A stretch of DNA of 64,000 nucleotides from Brevibacterium sp. CCUG 69071 (GCF_021023135.1 NZ_PGFV01000002.1:496001-560000), one strand, 5' to 3'. Counted from the stretch's first letter, positions 1 to 9,351 are shown. A program made the numbers and translations. Notes: generated by a model from the sequence alone, not told the origin.

Positions 1-252
1 GTCTACGGCCTCGCCGACCGGATCGCGGTGATGTATTCGGGACGCATCGTCGGCATCGTCGGCGCCGACACCTCGCGTGAGGCGCTGGGCCTGATGATGG
101 CCGGTGTCCCGGCCGAAGAGGCACTCGCCGCCACCGCGAGCGAGGCCCCGGCCGCAGCGACCGACGCTGCCGAGCCGACCACCACCTCGGCGAACCACGC
201 CGCCGGTGCGAATGAGAACTCAGCCACCACCTCGGCGGAGGAGACCAAATGA
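1..252 (+). CDS. Nucleoside/sugar ABC importer ATP-binding subunit (3' end only)
   Basis: This is the C-terminal 83 residues of an ABC ATPase whose start lies left of the window. The visible part reads VYGLADRIAVMYSGRIVG, the segment after the H-loop in which these ATPases recognise drug- or sugar-type substrates, followed by the LMMAG tail typical of the second nucleotide-binding half of RbsA/NupO-like proteins. The last 40 residues are an Ala/Thr-rich, probably disordered tail. The stop overlaps the ATG of the next permease (ATGA), so the genes are translationally coupled. It should energise the two permeases that follow. Substrate specificity is inferred from the nucleoside catabolism genes downstream. 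Confidence 0.85.
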   Translation, partial: VYGLADRIAVMYSGRIVGIVGADTSREALGLMMAGVPAEEALAATASEAPAAATDAAEPTTTSANHAAGANENSATTSAEETK

Positions 253-1481
253 CGACCGATATCTCCCCGGCGGCCCCATCGCCGGCTCCACCACCGACCG
301 CCGAGGCGGAGCCGGGCAAGGAACAGAATCTGCTCCAGGAGATCCTGTCCGGATCCTGGCTGGTCTCCGTGCTCGCGATCATCGTCGCCCTCCTGCTCGG
401 CGGCATCCTCATCGCCGTGTCGAACGCCGAGGTCGTCGAGGCGGCGAAGAACCTCTTCGCGGCCCCCGGCTCCTTCTTCTCCACCCTCTTCACCACCATC
501 GGTGAGGCCTACTCCGCGCTCTTCCGCGGCGCGGTCTTCGACTGGGACGCCAGGACCGCCGAGCGCTCGATCCGGCCGCTGACCGAATCGATGGTCAACG
601 GCACACCGCTCATCCTCGCCGGCCTCGGCATCGCCCTGGCCTTCCGCTCGGGACTGTTCAACATCGGCGGTCAGGGCCAGGTCATCCTCGGCGCGACGAT
701 CGCCGGATTCCTCGGCTATGCGCTGCCCCTGCCTCCCGTCGTCCACATGCTCGTGGCCGCACTCGGCGGCATCATCGGCGGCGCCGTCTGGGCCGGGATC
801 GCCGGCGTGCTCAAGGCACGGACCGGCGCCAACGAGGTGATCGTGACGATCATGCTCAACTCGATCGCCGGCTACCTGCTGGGCTACCTGCTCAAGCAGA
901 GCTGGTTCACGCACACCGCCTCGGCGAACCCGCAGTCGCGCACCGTCGACGACTCCGCGCAGATGTTCCTGCTCCTGCCCGCACCCTTCCGGCTCCACTT
1001 CGGATTCATCATCGCGATCCTCGCCACGATCTTCGTGTGGTGGCTGCTCGAGCGTTCGACGGTCGGCTTCGAGTTCAAGGCCGTCGGTGCGAACCCGCAC
1101 GCGGCCCGCACCGCAGGCATCTCGGTGTCCAAGGTGACCATCCTGGTGATGGTCGTCGCCGGCGCGCTGGCCGGACTCGGCGGAGCCGCCCAGGTGCTCG
1201 GCACCGAATACAAACTCACCGGCGGGATCAGCGGGTCCATCGGCTTCGATGCGATCACCGTGGCCCTGCTGGGGCGGTCGAAGCCTCTGGGCACCTTCCT
1301 CGCCGGTCTGCTCTTCGGCGCCTTCAAGGCCGGCGGCTACCTCATGCAGTCGCAGACCGGCACGCCGATCGACATCGTCCTCGTCGTCCAGTCCGTCATC
1401 GTGCTGCTCATCGCGGCCCCGCCCCTGGTGAGGTCGATCTTCCGGTTGCCCACGCCGGTGCTCAAGCGGAAGGAGGCCTGA
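249..1481 (+). CDS. ABC nucleoside importer permease (NupP/YufP-like)
   Basis: A 410-residue polytopic membrane protein of the BPD_transp_2 (branched-chain amino acid/ribose-type) permease family. A cytoplasmic N-terminus rich in Pro and Ala is followed by about 8-10 hydrophobic segments. Typical family stretches are visible, including LAGLGIALAFRSGLFNIGGQ and GANPHAARTAGI, the latter being the cytoplasmic coupling loop. It starts inside the stop codon of the ATPase gene and ends one base before the next permease start. The two permeases probably form a heterodimeric channel for nucleosides, as in the BmpA-NupABC and RnsABCD systems. No substrate-binding lipoprotein gene is visible here; it probably lies to the left. 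Confidence 0.88.
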   Translation: MTTDISPAAPSPAPPPTAEAEPGKEQNLLQEILSGSWLVSVLAIIVALLLGGILIAVSNAEVVEAAKNLFAAPGSFFSTLFTTIGEAYSALFRGAVFDWDARTAERSIRPLTESMVNGTPLILAGLGIALAFRSGLFNIGGQGQVILGATIAGFLGYALPLPPVVHMLVAALGGIIGGAVWAGIAGVLKARTGANEVIVTIMLNSIAGYLLGYLLKQSWFTHTASANPQSRTVDDSAQMFLLLPAPFRLHFGFIIAILATIFVWWLLERSTVGFEFKAVGANPHAARTAGISVSKVTILVMVVAGALAGLGGAAQVLGTEYKLTGGISGSIGFDAITVALLGRSKPLGTFLAGLLFGAFKAGGYLMQSQTGTPIDIVLVVQSVIVLLIAAPPLVRSIFRLPTPVLKRKEA

Positions 1482-1482
1482 G

Positions 1483-2766
1483 ATGACCGCTCAGACCGTT
1501 GAAGCAACACCTGCTGCGCAGTCGAAGTCGCTGACCCCGATCGCGTGGAAGTTCCCTATCGTCTATACGATCCTCGGCCTCGTCTCCCTCATCTTCTTCG
1601 GCATCATCGGCCGCGAGGGTGAGACGACCTTCCGGATTGCGACCAGCGGCGACTTCTTCGCCATCCCCGAGATCGTCGTGCCCGCCCAGGCCGCCGGCCT
1701 CGTGCTCTCGATCATCCTCGTCGCCATGGCGGCGGTCTCGATCTACCTGGCGGTCAATCGCCGGAGCATCGGCTCGTGGTTCCCGATGCTCTTTGGCATC
1801 GTCTTCGTCGTCTCCTTCCTCGCCTGGGCCGGCGGTGGAAGCGGCGGCGTGATCCCGCTGACGACGCTGCTCGCCGGCGCCCTGGCGCTGTCCGTGCCGC
1901 TGATCTTCGGCGCCATGTGCGGCCTCGTCGGCGAACGCTCGGGCATCATCAACATCGCCATCGAAGGCCAGCTGCTCGCCGGGGCCTTCCTCGCCGCGGT
2001 GGTCGCCTCGGTGGTCAAGAATCCCTATGCGGGACTTCTCGCCGCCCCGATCGCCGGTGCCCTCGTGGCCGTGGTGCTCACCTTCTTCGCGGTGAAGTAC
2101 TGGGTCAACCAGATCATCATCGGCGTCGTCCTCAACGTCCTCGTCGTCGGCCTCACGAGCTTCCTCTACTCGACGGTGCTGACCGAGAATCCCGAGTTGT
2201 GGAACGCCCGTCAGAAGCTGCCGAATCTGCCGATTCCGCTGCTCTCGGACATCCCCATCCTCGGCCGGGTGCTCTTCGACCAGAACATCCTCGTCTACAT
2301 CATGTACGTCGTCGTCATCGCCCTGCAGATCTTCGTCTTCCGGTCGAAGTGGGGACTGCGGATGCGGGCCGTCGGCGAACACCCGAAGGCCGCGGACACC
2401 GTGGGCATCAAGGTCAACTTCACCCGCGTGCGCAACACGCTCATGGCCGGAGCCATCGCCGGACTCGGCGGTGCGTTCTTCACCGTCGGATCGGGGCTGG
2501 CCTTCGGCAAGGAGATGTCGGCCGGGCAGGGCTATATCGCCCTGGCCGCGATGATCCTCGGCAAATGGAACCCGAAGGGCGCGCTGCTTGCGGCACTGCT
2601 GTTCGGCTTCTCCAAGAGCCTCGGCAACACGCTCCAGTCCATCGGCACCCCGGTGGCCAACGAGCTGCTGCTGATGCTGCCCTACATCGTCACGGTCTTC
2701 GCCGTCGCCGGGTTCGTCGGACGTGTCCGTCCGCCCGCGGCCGAAGGCGTCCCCTACGTCAAATAG
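1483..2766 (+). CDS. ABC nucleoside importer permease (NupQ/YufQ-like)
   Basis: A 427-residue second permease of the same family, with about 9-10 hydrophobic segments. The central GLVGERSGIINIAIEGQ block and the EHPKAADTVGI coupling loop are characteristic of the second permease of nucleoside importers. The N-terminal 130 residues hold extra hydrophobic segments that many homologues lack. The ATG lies one base after the previous stop, with a GGAGG-like ribosome site inside the end of the upstream gene. Its neighbours cdd, deoA and deoC support cytidine, thymidine or deoxynucleoside uptake as the role of the transporter. Confidence 0.88.
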   Translation: MTAQTVEATPAAQSKSLTPIAWKFPIVYTILGLVSLIFFGIIGREGETTFRIATSGDFFAIPEIVVPAQAAGLVLSIILVAMAAVSIYLAVNRRSIGSWFPMLFGIVFVVSFLAWAGGGSGGVIPLTTLLAGALALSVPLIFGAMCGLVGERSGIINIAIEGQLLAGAFLAAVVASVVKNPYAGLLAAPIAGALVAVVLTFFAVKYWVNQIIIGVVLNVLVVGLTSFLYSTVLTENPELWNARQKLPNLPIPLLSDIPILGRVLFDQNILVYIMYVVVIALQIFVFRSKWGLRMRAVGEHPKAADTVGIKVNFTRVRNTLMAGAIAGLGGAFFTVGSGLAFGKEMSAGQGYIALAAMILGKWNPKGALLAALLFGFSKSLGNTLQSIGTPVANELLLMLPYIVTVFAVAGFVGRVRPPAAEGVPYVK

Positions 2767-2791
2767 TTCACGAACACAGAGAGGTACCCTC

Positions 2792-3286
2792 GTGACTTCT
2801 GCAGATGTCGAAGCCTCCGAACAAGTGTGGAGCGAAGAGCCCACCCCCGTCTCGGTCGAGGACCTGAGCGAGGACACGTGGGCGTTGCTGCGAGATGAAG
2901 CAGCGCTAGTCATGACGAGGGCCTACGTGCCCTATTCCTCGTATCCGGTTGGCGCAGCGGCCCTCGTCGATGACGGACGTATCGTCAGCGGCTGCAATAT
3001 CGAGAATGCCTCCTTCGGGGTCACCCTCTGCGCCGAGTGCTCTCTGGTCACGGACCTGTTCATGTCCGGCGGCGGTCGTCTCGTCGCCTTCGACTGTGTC
3101 GACGGCAACGGCACTACCCTCGTCCCTTGCGGACGCTGCCGGCAGCTGCTGTTCGAACACGGCGGAAACGACCTGGTCATCAACATGCCCAGCGGCCGCT
3201 CTCCGCTCTCCGTGGTGCTGCCCGAGGCCTTCGGGCCTGACCACCTGCGCGGCCGTGCGCAGGACCAGCACGCCGCGAAGCACTGA
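2792..3286 (+). CDS. cdd: Cytidine deaminase
   Basis: A 164-residue zinc-dependent deaminase converting cytidine or deoxycytidine to uridine or deoxyuridine. The catalytic motif is visible as CAE (in CNIENASFGVTLCAECS) followed by PCGRC, which supplies the remaining zinc ligands, as in small tetrameric cytidine deaminases. I chose the GTG at 2792 because GAGAGG lies just upstream and the codon falls 25 bases after the permease stop; an in-frame ATG at 2723 lies inside the permease gene. The N-terminus carries about 30 extra residues before the fold begins, longer than the usual 130-residue enzyme. It is co-directional with the importer and deoA. Confidence 0.93.
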   Translation: MTSADVEASEQVWSEEPTPVSVEDLSEDTWALLRDEAALVMTRAYVPYSSYPVGAAALVDDGRIVSGCNIENASFGVTLCAECSLVTDLFMSGGGRLVAFDCVDGNGTTLVPCGRCRQLLFEHGGNDLVINMPSGRSPLSVVLPEAFGPDHLRGRAQDQHAAKH

Positions 3287-3310
3287 GCGCGCTGATTGCA
3301 CTGATTGCAC

Positions 3311-3395
3311 TGAACCGAGGATCGCATTGAACCGAGGATCGCATTGAACCGAGGATCGCATTGAACCGAGGATCGCATTGAACCGAGGATCGCCG
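3311..3395 (+). repeat. Tandem 17-bp minisatellite between cdd and deoA
   Basis: Five head-to-tail copies of tgaaccgaggatcgcat start at 3311, 3328, 3345, 3362 and 3379. The first four are identical and the last diverges only at its end. A shorter repeated attgcactg motif precedes the array (3297-3310). There are no spacers between units, so this is not CRISPR. The array lies in the intergenic leader of deoA. Confidence 0.97.
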
Positions 3396-3456
3396 AGGTA
3401 GACCTGCAGTCCCGTTGCCGGTTCCGGGCCGAGATCGAGAACGAAGGACTGACACC

Positions 3457-4746
3457 GTGACCGTAGAGGCATTCGACGCCGTGGACGTCATCGCGACCAA
3501 ACGCGACGGACGTGCACTGAGTAAGGATCAGATCGATTGGGTGATCGACGCCTACACCCGCGGTGTCGTCGCCGATGAGCAGATGGCCGCCCTGGCCATG
3601 GCGATCTTCATCAATGACATGGAACCGGCCGAGATCGCTGACTGGACGCAGGCGATGATCGCCTCGGGTGAGCGCATGGACTTCTCCTCTCTGTCCCGGC
3701 CGACCTCGGACAAGCATTCGACCGGGGGAGTCGGGGACAAGATCACCCTGCCGCTGGCGCCTCTCGTCGCGGTCTTCGATGTCGCCGTGCCCCAGCTCTC
3801 CGGTCGGGGGCTCGGTCATACGGGAGGCACGCTCGACAAGCTCGAATCCATCTCGGGCTGGCAGGCGGGACTGAGCAACGAGGCGATCCTCGGTCAGCTC
3901 GACGACCTCGGTGCGGTCATCTGCGCCGCCGGATCCGGACTGGCCCCGGCGGACAAGAAGCTCTACGCGCTGCGCGACACCACCTCGACGGTTGACTGCA
4001 TTCCGCTCATCGCCTCCTCGATCATGTCGAAGAAGATCGCCGAGGGCACCGAAGGGCTCGTCCTCGACGTCAAGGTCGGATCCGGGGCGTTCATGAAGGA
4101 CCTGCCCAAGGCCCAGCAGCTGGCCCGGACCATGGTCGACCTTGGCAAGGCCGCCGGGGTCAAGACCTCGGCCCTGCTCACCGATATGTCCACGCCGCTG
4201 GGTCTGACCGTCGGCAACGCCCTCGAGGTCCGGGAATCCGTCGAGGTCCTCGCCGGCGGCGGGCCCTCCGACGTCGTCGATCTTACGGTGGCACTCGCCG
4301 AGGAGATGCTGCGTTTGGCGGGCAGGACCGACGTCGACGTCCGTGCGGCGCTGAGCGACGGACGTGCCATGGACGTGTGGAAGCGTATGATCCGCGCCCA
4401 GCACGGCGATCCCGATGCCGCCCTGCCGGTGGCCGAGCACACCGAGGTCGTCACGGCCGCCGAATCCGGGGTCGTCACGAAGCTCGACGCCCTGTCCGTC
4501 GGGGTCGCCTCGTGGCGGCTCGGTGCCGGTCGAGCGCGTAAGGAGGACCCGGTGCAGGACGTGGCCGGGATCGAACTCCATGCCAAGCCGGGAGACACCG
4601 TCACCGCGGGGCAGCCGCTGATGACCCTGCACACCGCGACACCCGAACGCTTCCCCAGGGCACTCGAATCCCTCGAGGGAGCGGTCGTGATCGGCGGAGA
4701 CGCCAGCGGAGTGCCCGAGTCGATCGTGTTCGAGAAGATCACCTGA
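3457..4746 (+). CDS. deoA: Thymidine phosphorylase
   Basis: A 429-residue pyrimidine-nucleoside phosphorylase that splits thymidine with phosphate to thymine and 2-deoxyribose-1-phosphate. The phosphate-binding signature SGRGLGHTGGTLDKLESI and the upstream KHSTGGVGDK motif are intact, and the C-terminal domain resembles the biotinyl-like fold of the family. I start it at the GTG at 3457, preceded by GAAGGA, so the protein begins TVEAFDAVDVIATKRDG as homologues do; an in-frame ATG at 3415 would add 14 unconvincing residues. Its product feeds the deoC aldolase after isomerisation by a phosphopentomutase, probably the mutase encoded nearby. Confidence 0.94.
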   Translation: MTVEAFDAVDVIATKRDGRALSKDQIDWVIDAYTRGVVADEQMAALAMAIFINDMEPAEIADWTQAMIASGERMDFSSLSRPTSDKHSTGGVGDKITLPLAPLVAVFDVAVPQLSGRGLGHTGGTLDKLESISGWQAGLSNEAILGQLDDLGAVICAAGSGLAPADKKLYALRDTTSTVDCIPLIASSIMSKKIAEGTEGLVLDVKVGSGAFMKDLPKAQQLARTMVDLGKAAGVKTSALLTDMSTPLGLTVGNALEVRESVEVLAGGGPSDVVDLTVALAEEMLRLAGRTDVDVRAALSDGRAMDVWKRMIRAQHGDPDAALPVAEHTEVVTAAESGVVTKLDALSVGVASWRLGAGRARKEDPVQDVAGIELHAKPGDTVTAGQPLMTLHTATPERFPRALESLEGAVVIGGDASGVPESIVFEKIT

Positions 4747-4856
4747 GACACTGAATTCGCAGACAACTCTCGCAGACAACCACAGCACCACTCGTCACGA
4801 CACAACCACCAGTCACGACAGCACCAATCGCAGCACCACCCACACCGGAGGACACC

Positions 4857-5510
4857 ATGACCAGCCGATCCGACGTCGCCGCCATCATCGACCACACCCT
4901 GCTCAAGCCCGAGGCGACGCTGGCCGACGTCGACGCCCTCGTGGCGGAGGCTAAGGAACTCGGGGTGCTGGCGATCTGTGTGTCGCCGTCGATGCTGCCG
5001 ATCACCGATCCGGGCGAGCTCGTCGTGGCCACCGTCGTCGGGTTCCCGAGCGGTCAGGTCAAGCCCGAGATCAAGGCCGCTGAGGCGCAGCGCGCCGTTG
5101 CCGACGGCGCCGCCGAGGTCGACATGGTCATCAACATCGGGCAGGCCATCGCCGGTGACTTCGACGCAGTCGAGGCCGACATCCGCGGCGTCGTCGAGGC
5201 CAGCGGGGACGCCCTGGTCAAGGTCATCATCGAGTCGGCCGCGCTCAGCGATGAGCAGATCGGCGAGGTCTGCCGTCGCGCCGAGACCGCCGGCGCCGGA
5301 TTCGTCAAGACCTCCACCGGGTTCCACCCCGCCGGCGGTGCCAGTGCCCACGCGGTCTCCCTCATGCGGGAGACCGTCGGGGACCGCCTCGGCGTCAAGG
5401 CCTCCGGCGGAATCCGCACCGTCGAGGCCGCCGAAGAGATGATCGCCGCCGGCGCCTCCCGACTGGGCCTCTCCGGCTCGGCAGCAATCCTCGGCGCTCT
5501 CGACGCCTGA
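4857..5510 (+). CDS. deoC: Deoxyribose-phosphate aldolase
   Basis: A 217-residue class I aldolase cleaving 2-deoxyribose-5-phosphate to glyceraldehyde-3-phosphate and acetaldehyde. The Schiff-base lysine region [11 protein letters not shown] and the KASGGIRT motif with the second conserved lysine are both present, as is the N-terminal [11 protein letters not shown]. The ATG follows a good GGAGG site. The 110-base gap after deoA is rich in short CA-containing direct repeats but shows no terminator, so deoA and deoC may be co-transcribed. A strong palindrome ends the unit. Confidence 0.94.
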   Translation: MTSRSDVAAIIDHTLLKPEATLADVDALVAEAKELGVLAICVSPSMLPITDPGELVVATVVGFPSGQVKPEIKAAEAQRAVADGAAEVDMVINIGQAIAGDFDAVEADIRGVVEASGDALVKVIIESAALSDEQIGEVCRRAETAGAGFVKTSTGFHPAGGASAHAVSLMRETVGDRLGVKASGGIRTVEAAEEMIAAGASRLGLSGSAAILGALDA

Positions 5511-5531
5511 CCCCGCCCTGACCCTCCACTG

Positions 5532-5587
5532 CTACCTGACGGGGGCCCAGCAACCTTGCGCAAGGTAGCTGGGCCCCCGTCAGGTAG
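5532..5587. terminator. 56-bp palindromic hairpin between convergent deoC and mutase genes
   Basis: Two 28-base arms (5532-5559 and 5560-5587) are complementary except for one A-A mismatch (5552/5567), with no loop bases. It lies between converging genes and could end transcription in both directions, though no U-run follows on the plus strand. A closely related 56-bp palindrome lies at 22492-22547, so this is a dispersed element. Confidence 0.8.
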
Positions 5588-5597
5588 TTGTGAGGTC

Positions 5598-7409
5598 TCA
5601 GAGGCCGAAGTAGGTTTTGAGCTCCGTGCTGATTGAGTTGAGGCGTTCGCTCAGGGCGGGTTTGAGTGAGGCACTCGCCGAGGCGGTCGTGACCCGGAGT
5701 CCCGCTGCGCGGACCGCGCGGCTGTCCGCTTCGGCAGCGGCCGCGAGTCCCTCGGGGTCGGTGACGACCTCCAGGTAGCACTTGAGCTTCGGCTCGGTTC
5801 CCGAGGGGCGCACGATCACCCGCGAATTCGCCTCGGAAAGCAGCAGGATCCCGTCGGTGGCGGGCAGCCCGTCATAACCGGCCGAGAGGTCGTGGACCTC
5901 GGTGACGGGGGAGCCGGCCAAGGTGCGCGGAGGATTCTCCCGCAATTTCGTCATCGCTGCCGCAATGAGGGAGACGTCCTCGAGGCGGAAGCTCAGGGGC
6001 GCGGTCGCGTAGTATCCGTCACGGGTGCGGATCCGGTCGAGCTCGGCATCGATGCTCGATCCCGATTCCTTGAGCCGCGAGGCCAAGGCGGCGAAGGTCA
6101 CTGCCGCGGAGATCCCGTCCTTGTCGCGCACGGCACCCGGATCGACGCAGTACCCGAGTGCCTCTTCGTAGCCGAAGACGAGTCCGGGCACACGGGAGAT
6201 CCACTTGAAGCCCGTGAGCGTATTGCGGAAGTCGAAGCCATGGGCGGCGGCCGCAGCGCCCAGCCCGCGAGAGGACACGATCGAGTTCGCGAAGACCGCT
6301 CCGCTGGATCCGCTTTCGGCCAATCGCGCGGCGATGTCCTCGCCGAGGAGGAGCCCCACCTCGTCGCCGGAGAGCTGCCGGAATCCGGTGGCTGCGGTCT
6401 CATCGGGGATCGCTGCGGAGAACCGGTCGGCATCCGGGTCATTGGCGATGATGAGTTCGGCGTCGACCTCCCGGGCGAGGGCATAGGACTCGTCGAGTGC
6501 GCCGGCCTCTTCGGGGTTCGGGAAGGTCACGGTCGGGAAATCCGGGTCCGGTGCCTGCTGGGAGGCAACCGGGTGGATGTTCGTGAAACCGGTCCGCTTC
6601 AGGGCCGCCTCGGCGACGCCCGCACCCACACCGTGCAGGGAGGTGAGCACGATGGACAGGTCCGCACTCGCCCGTACCCCCAGGGAATCGATGCGGGAGA
6701 GATACTCCTCGACGATGGCATCATCGAGACGCTCCCACCCGTCTTCGGCACGCGGCACCGAGGCCACGGACTCGACCGCGGCGATCTGCTCGGCGATGAG
6801 GGCATCGGCGGGGGCGACGATCTGGGCCCCGGCACCGGCGAGGGCGGCGTCGGGATCGGATTCGATGGCCTGCAGCGGGCGCTGACCGAGGTAGACCTTG
6901 TAGCCGTTGTCGGCCGGCGGGTTGTGGCTGGCGGTGACCATCACCCCGGCGTCGGCCTGCAGGTGGGACAGGGCGAAGGCGAGCAGCGGGGTGGGCAGCT
7001 GGTCGGGCAGCTGGATCGCCGTGCCGCCGGCGGCAGTGATGACCGCGGCCGTATCGCGCGCGAACTCGGAGGACTTGTACCGGGCATCGCAGCCGATGAC
7101 GACGGTGAAGCCGGGCCCGACGGTCTCGGCGAGGAACGCCGAAAGGCCGGCCGCGGCGCGGATGACCACGGCGCGGTTCATCCGGTTCGGCCCGGCCGCG
7201 ATCTCACCGCGCAGGCCGGCGGTACCGAAGACGAGGGGGCCTGCGAACCGGTCCTCGAGGTCGGCGCTGGCCGCCTCGTCCCCGGCCTCGGCGGTGGCGA
7301 GGATGTTCTCCAAGGTCGTGGCGGTCTGTTCGTCGGGGTCATCGGCGATCCAGGCGCGCACCACCTCGGCGTCGAATCCTGCGGTGAAGCGGTCGGCTAC
7401 GCGGGTCAT
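5598..7409 (-). CDS. Phospho-sugar mutase (PGM2/phosphopentomutase type)
   Basis: A 603-residue alpha-D-phosphohexomutase-superfamily enzyme. The phosphoserine loop is TASHNPPADNGYKVY, the metal loop is DPDADR, and the sugar-specificity loop is GYEEALGY, which matches the PGM2/phosphopentomutase branch rather than phosphomannomutases. A C-terminal RPSGTEPK phosphate-binding loop is also present. The ATG at 7409 has AAGGAGG upstream and lies 11 bases after the phosphorylase stop, so the two form an operon. In this context the likely job is interconversion of (deoxy)ribose-1- and 5-phosphate; phosphoglucomutase activity is also possible. Confidence 0.88.
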   Translation of the reverse strand: MTRVADRFTAGFDAEVVRAWIADDPDEQTATTLENILATAEAGDEAASADLEDRFAGPLVFGTAGLRGEIAAGPNRMNRAVVIRAAAGLSAFLAETVGPGFTVVIGCDARYKSSEFARDTAAVITAAGGTAIQLPDQLPTPLLAFALSHLQADAGVMVTASHNPPADNGYKVYLGQRPLQAIESDPDAALAGAGAQIVAPADALIAEQIAAVESVASVPRAEDGWERLDDAIVEEYLSRIDSLGVRASADLSIVLTSLHGVGAGVAEAALKRTGFTNIHPVASQQAPDPDFPTVTFPNPEEAGALDESYALAREVDAELIIANDPDADRFSAAIPDETAATGFRQLSGDEVGLLLGEDIAARLAESGSSGAVFANSIVSSRGLGAAAAAHGFDFRNTLTGFKWISRVPGLVFGYEEALGYCVDPGAVRDKDGISAAVTFAALASRLKESGSSIDAELDRIRTRDGYYATAPLSFRLEDVSLIAAAMTKLRENPPRTLAGSPVTEVHDLSAGYDGLPATDGILLLSEANSRVIVRPSGTEPKLKCYLEVVTDPEGLAAAAEADSRAVRAAGLRVTTASASASLKPALSERLNSISTELKTYFGL

Positions 7410-7420
7410 GGCTGCCTCCT

Positions 7421-8230
7421 TCAGAGCTTCGCAATGATGTCGGCGAGCAGCTGCGAGACTCGTGGGGCCGCGGCGACGCCGGCCTCGATGACCTCGGCGT
7501 GGGAGAGCGGGGTCTCCTGGATGCCGGCGGCGAGGTTGGTCACCAGGGAGATGCCCATGAGTTCCATGCCTGCCTGACGGGCCGCGATCGCTTCGAGCGT
7601 CGTCGACATGCCGACGAGGTCGGCGCCTAAGATCCCGGCCATGCGCACCTCGGCGGGGGTTTCGTAGTGAGGTCCGCGGAACTGCGCGTAGACGCCTTCG
7701 TCGAGGGTCGGGTCGATCTCCTTGGCTATCGCCCGCATCCGGGGTGAGTAGAGGTCGGTGAGGTCGACGAAGTTCGCGCCCTCGATGGGGGAGGTGCCGG
7801 TGAGGTTGATGTGGTCGGAGATGAGCACGGGGGTGCCTGCGGCCCAGTTGCGGTTGAGGCCGCCGCAGCCGTTGGTGAGCACGAGGCTCGAGCAGCCGGC
7901 GGCAGCGGCGGTGCGCACACCGTGGGCGACGGCGCGCACGCCCTTGCCTTCGTAGTAGTGGGTGCGCGAGCCGAGCACCAGGGCGTGCTTGCCGTTGGCT
8001 TCGATCCGGATCGTGCGCAGCGTCGCCCCGTGGCCTTCGACGGCTGGGGCGTGGAAGCCGGGGACTTCGGAGGCCGGGACTTCGCTGATCGTCTCGCCGA
8101 GGAGGTCGGCCGCTCCGCCCCATCCCGAACCGAGGACGAGAGCAATGTCATGGGCATCGATTCCGGCCGCCTGGTTGATGGTCGTGGCCGCGGCGCTCGC
8201 GGCGGCGGTAGGATCGCTTAAGTCAGTCAT
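7421..8230 (-). CDS. punA: Purine nucleoside phosphorylase (trimeric type)
   Basis: A 269-residue enzyme cleaving inosine or guanosine and their deoxy forms with phosphate. The family signatures are visible: LVLGSGWGG for phosphate binding, a central HYYEGKG, TNGCGGLN, and a GMSTTLEAIAARQAGM block carrying the ribose-binding residues. The 269-residue length fits the homotrimeric mammalian-like class. No clear ribosome site precedes the ATG at 8230, but a GATAAT hexamer ends about 10 bases upstream, so the transcript may be nearly leaderless. It heads the operon with the mutase, divergent from the GNAT gene. Confidence 0.92.
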   Translation of the reverse strand: MTDLSDPTAAASAAATTINQAAGIDAHDIALVLGSGWGGAADLLGETISEVPASEVPGFHAPAVEGHGATLRTIRIEANGKHALVLGSRTHYYEGKGVRAVAHGVRTAAAAGCSSLVLTNGCGGLNRNWAAGTPVLISDHINLTGTSPIEGANFVDLTDLYSPRMRAIAKEIDPTLDEGVYAQFRGPHYETPAEVRMAGILGADLVGMSTTLEAIAARQAGMELMGISLVTNLAAGIQETPLSHAEVIEAGVAAAPRVSQLLADIIAKL

Positions 8231-8275
8231 GACGCCAAGATTATCAAGTTCCGACACCTCCAAGGAGCGAAACCC

Positions 8276-9325
8276 ATGCCGATTCGAGAGCTGAGCGATG
8301 GCGACGATCTGCGCTTGAACGAGGTGTTCGCCGACGCCGACACTCCCGCCGCGCACATGGCCCGTTCCCTCTTCCGTCCGTCCTCGGACGCCCCGCTGCT
8401 GCGCTCCGTGATCGCCGAGGTGGTTCCCGGAGTTCCCGTCGGAGCCGCCGCGATAGCCGAATCCCCGCTCCACCCCTACCGGGCCTGGGTCCACGTCGAG
8501 GTCGCCGCCGAAGAGCAGGGCCACGGTCAGGGCCGGGAGCTCTTCGACGCCGTGTGTGCCGAAACGCAGGGCACCGCCCTCGAAGGCCTCGACCTGCGCG
8601 CCCGCGTCCAGGCCGGCAGCTCCGGTGCCGGATTCGCCGAGGCGCTTGGCTTCTCCCCGCTGACGACGACCCGGGTGATCAAGGTCGCTGCCGGTGCGCT
8701 GCCGCCCTCCGGTGGGGGCCGTGCCGAAGATCTCGAGATCGTCGCCACCGGATCGGTCAAGCTGACGAAGGCGTTCCTCGCCTGGTACCAGGCCGTGAAC
8801 CGGGACGATGCTGCCGGTCCGCTGACGGTCGGGCAGGTCAACAACGCGTTCCTCTCCGAGGCTGCGGGTGCCCACGGCGCCGCCCTGCTGAACGGAGAAG
8901 CCGGGACCGCCGAGGCGGGAGGGCTGAGCGCCTTCGCCGTGTCCTATGCGCGTGAGGCCGATGAGACCGCGGGAATGGCGGCGATTGCCGGGCAGGCCGG
9001 CGGCGAACAGGGTGCCGCTCAGTCCGGTTCCGGGACCGCGGTGGTCGACCAGGTCGATGAGGAACCGCCCACCGAACTCATCCTCGGGTCGATGTTCGAG
9101 ACCCGCGAGGACCGCGACGATGCCACGGACGAAGAGTTCGCGGCCGCCGTCGCCGATGCCGAACTGCTCCTGGCCAGACTCTCCGTCGATGCCGATGTCG
9201 TCCTCGAGGTCACGAGCGGCATGCCCGTCGTCTCGGCTCTGGCGGACCGACTTCTCGAGAACGGCCAGGCCAGCGAGATGTATCGCTACGAGACACTGGC
9301 GGGACCTCCTGCGGATGTGAGCTGA
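8276..9325 (+). CDS. GNAT-family N-acetyltransferase
   Basis: A 349-residue protein with a GNAT fold in its first half: the VHVEVAAEEQGHGQGRELFDAV stretch contains the acetyl-CoA pyrophosphate loop (Q/RxxGxG/A-like QGHGQG). The second half is less conserved and could be a second, degenerate GNAT repeat, as in two-domain actinobacterial acetyltransferases. An Ala/Gly/Gln-rich linker lies near residues 235-260. The ATG has AAGGAG at good spacing. The acceptor substrate cannot be told from sequence. It converges on the FtsK-type gene with only 26 bases between the stops. Confidence 0.75.
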   Translation: MPIRELSDGDDLRLNEVFADADTPAAHMARSLFRPSSDAPLLRSVIAEVVPGVPVGAAAIAESPLHPYRAWVHVEVAAEEQGHGQGRELFDAVCAETQGTALEGLDLRARVQAGSSGAGFAEALGFSPLTTTRVIKVAAGALPPSGGGRAEDLEIVATGSVKLTKAFLAWYQAVNRDDAAGPLTVGQVNNAFLSEAAGAHGAALLNGEAGTAEAGGLSAFAVSYAREADETAGMAAIAGQAGGEQGAAQSGSGTAVVDQVDEEPPTELILGSMFETREDRDDATDEEFAAAVADAELLLARLSVDADVVLEVTSGMPVVSALADRLLENGQASEMYRYETLAGPPADVS

Positions 9326-9351
9326 GCGGCGAGGGTGCTGGAGCGCCCGGT

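Noticed and set aside
3311..3395. Repeat array as a possible CRISPR
   Set aside because: Units are directly adjacent with no spacers, only 17 bp long, and no cas genes are nearby.
2932..4791. Long minus-strand frame antisense to cdd and deoA, one of many such frames in the window
   Set aside because: High GC content leaves long open antisense frames. This one is Arg/His/Gly-rich, shows no known motif, and is fully overlapped by well-identified genes.
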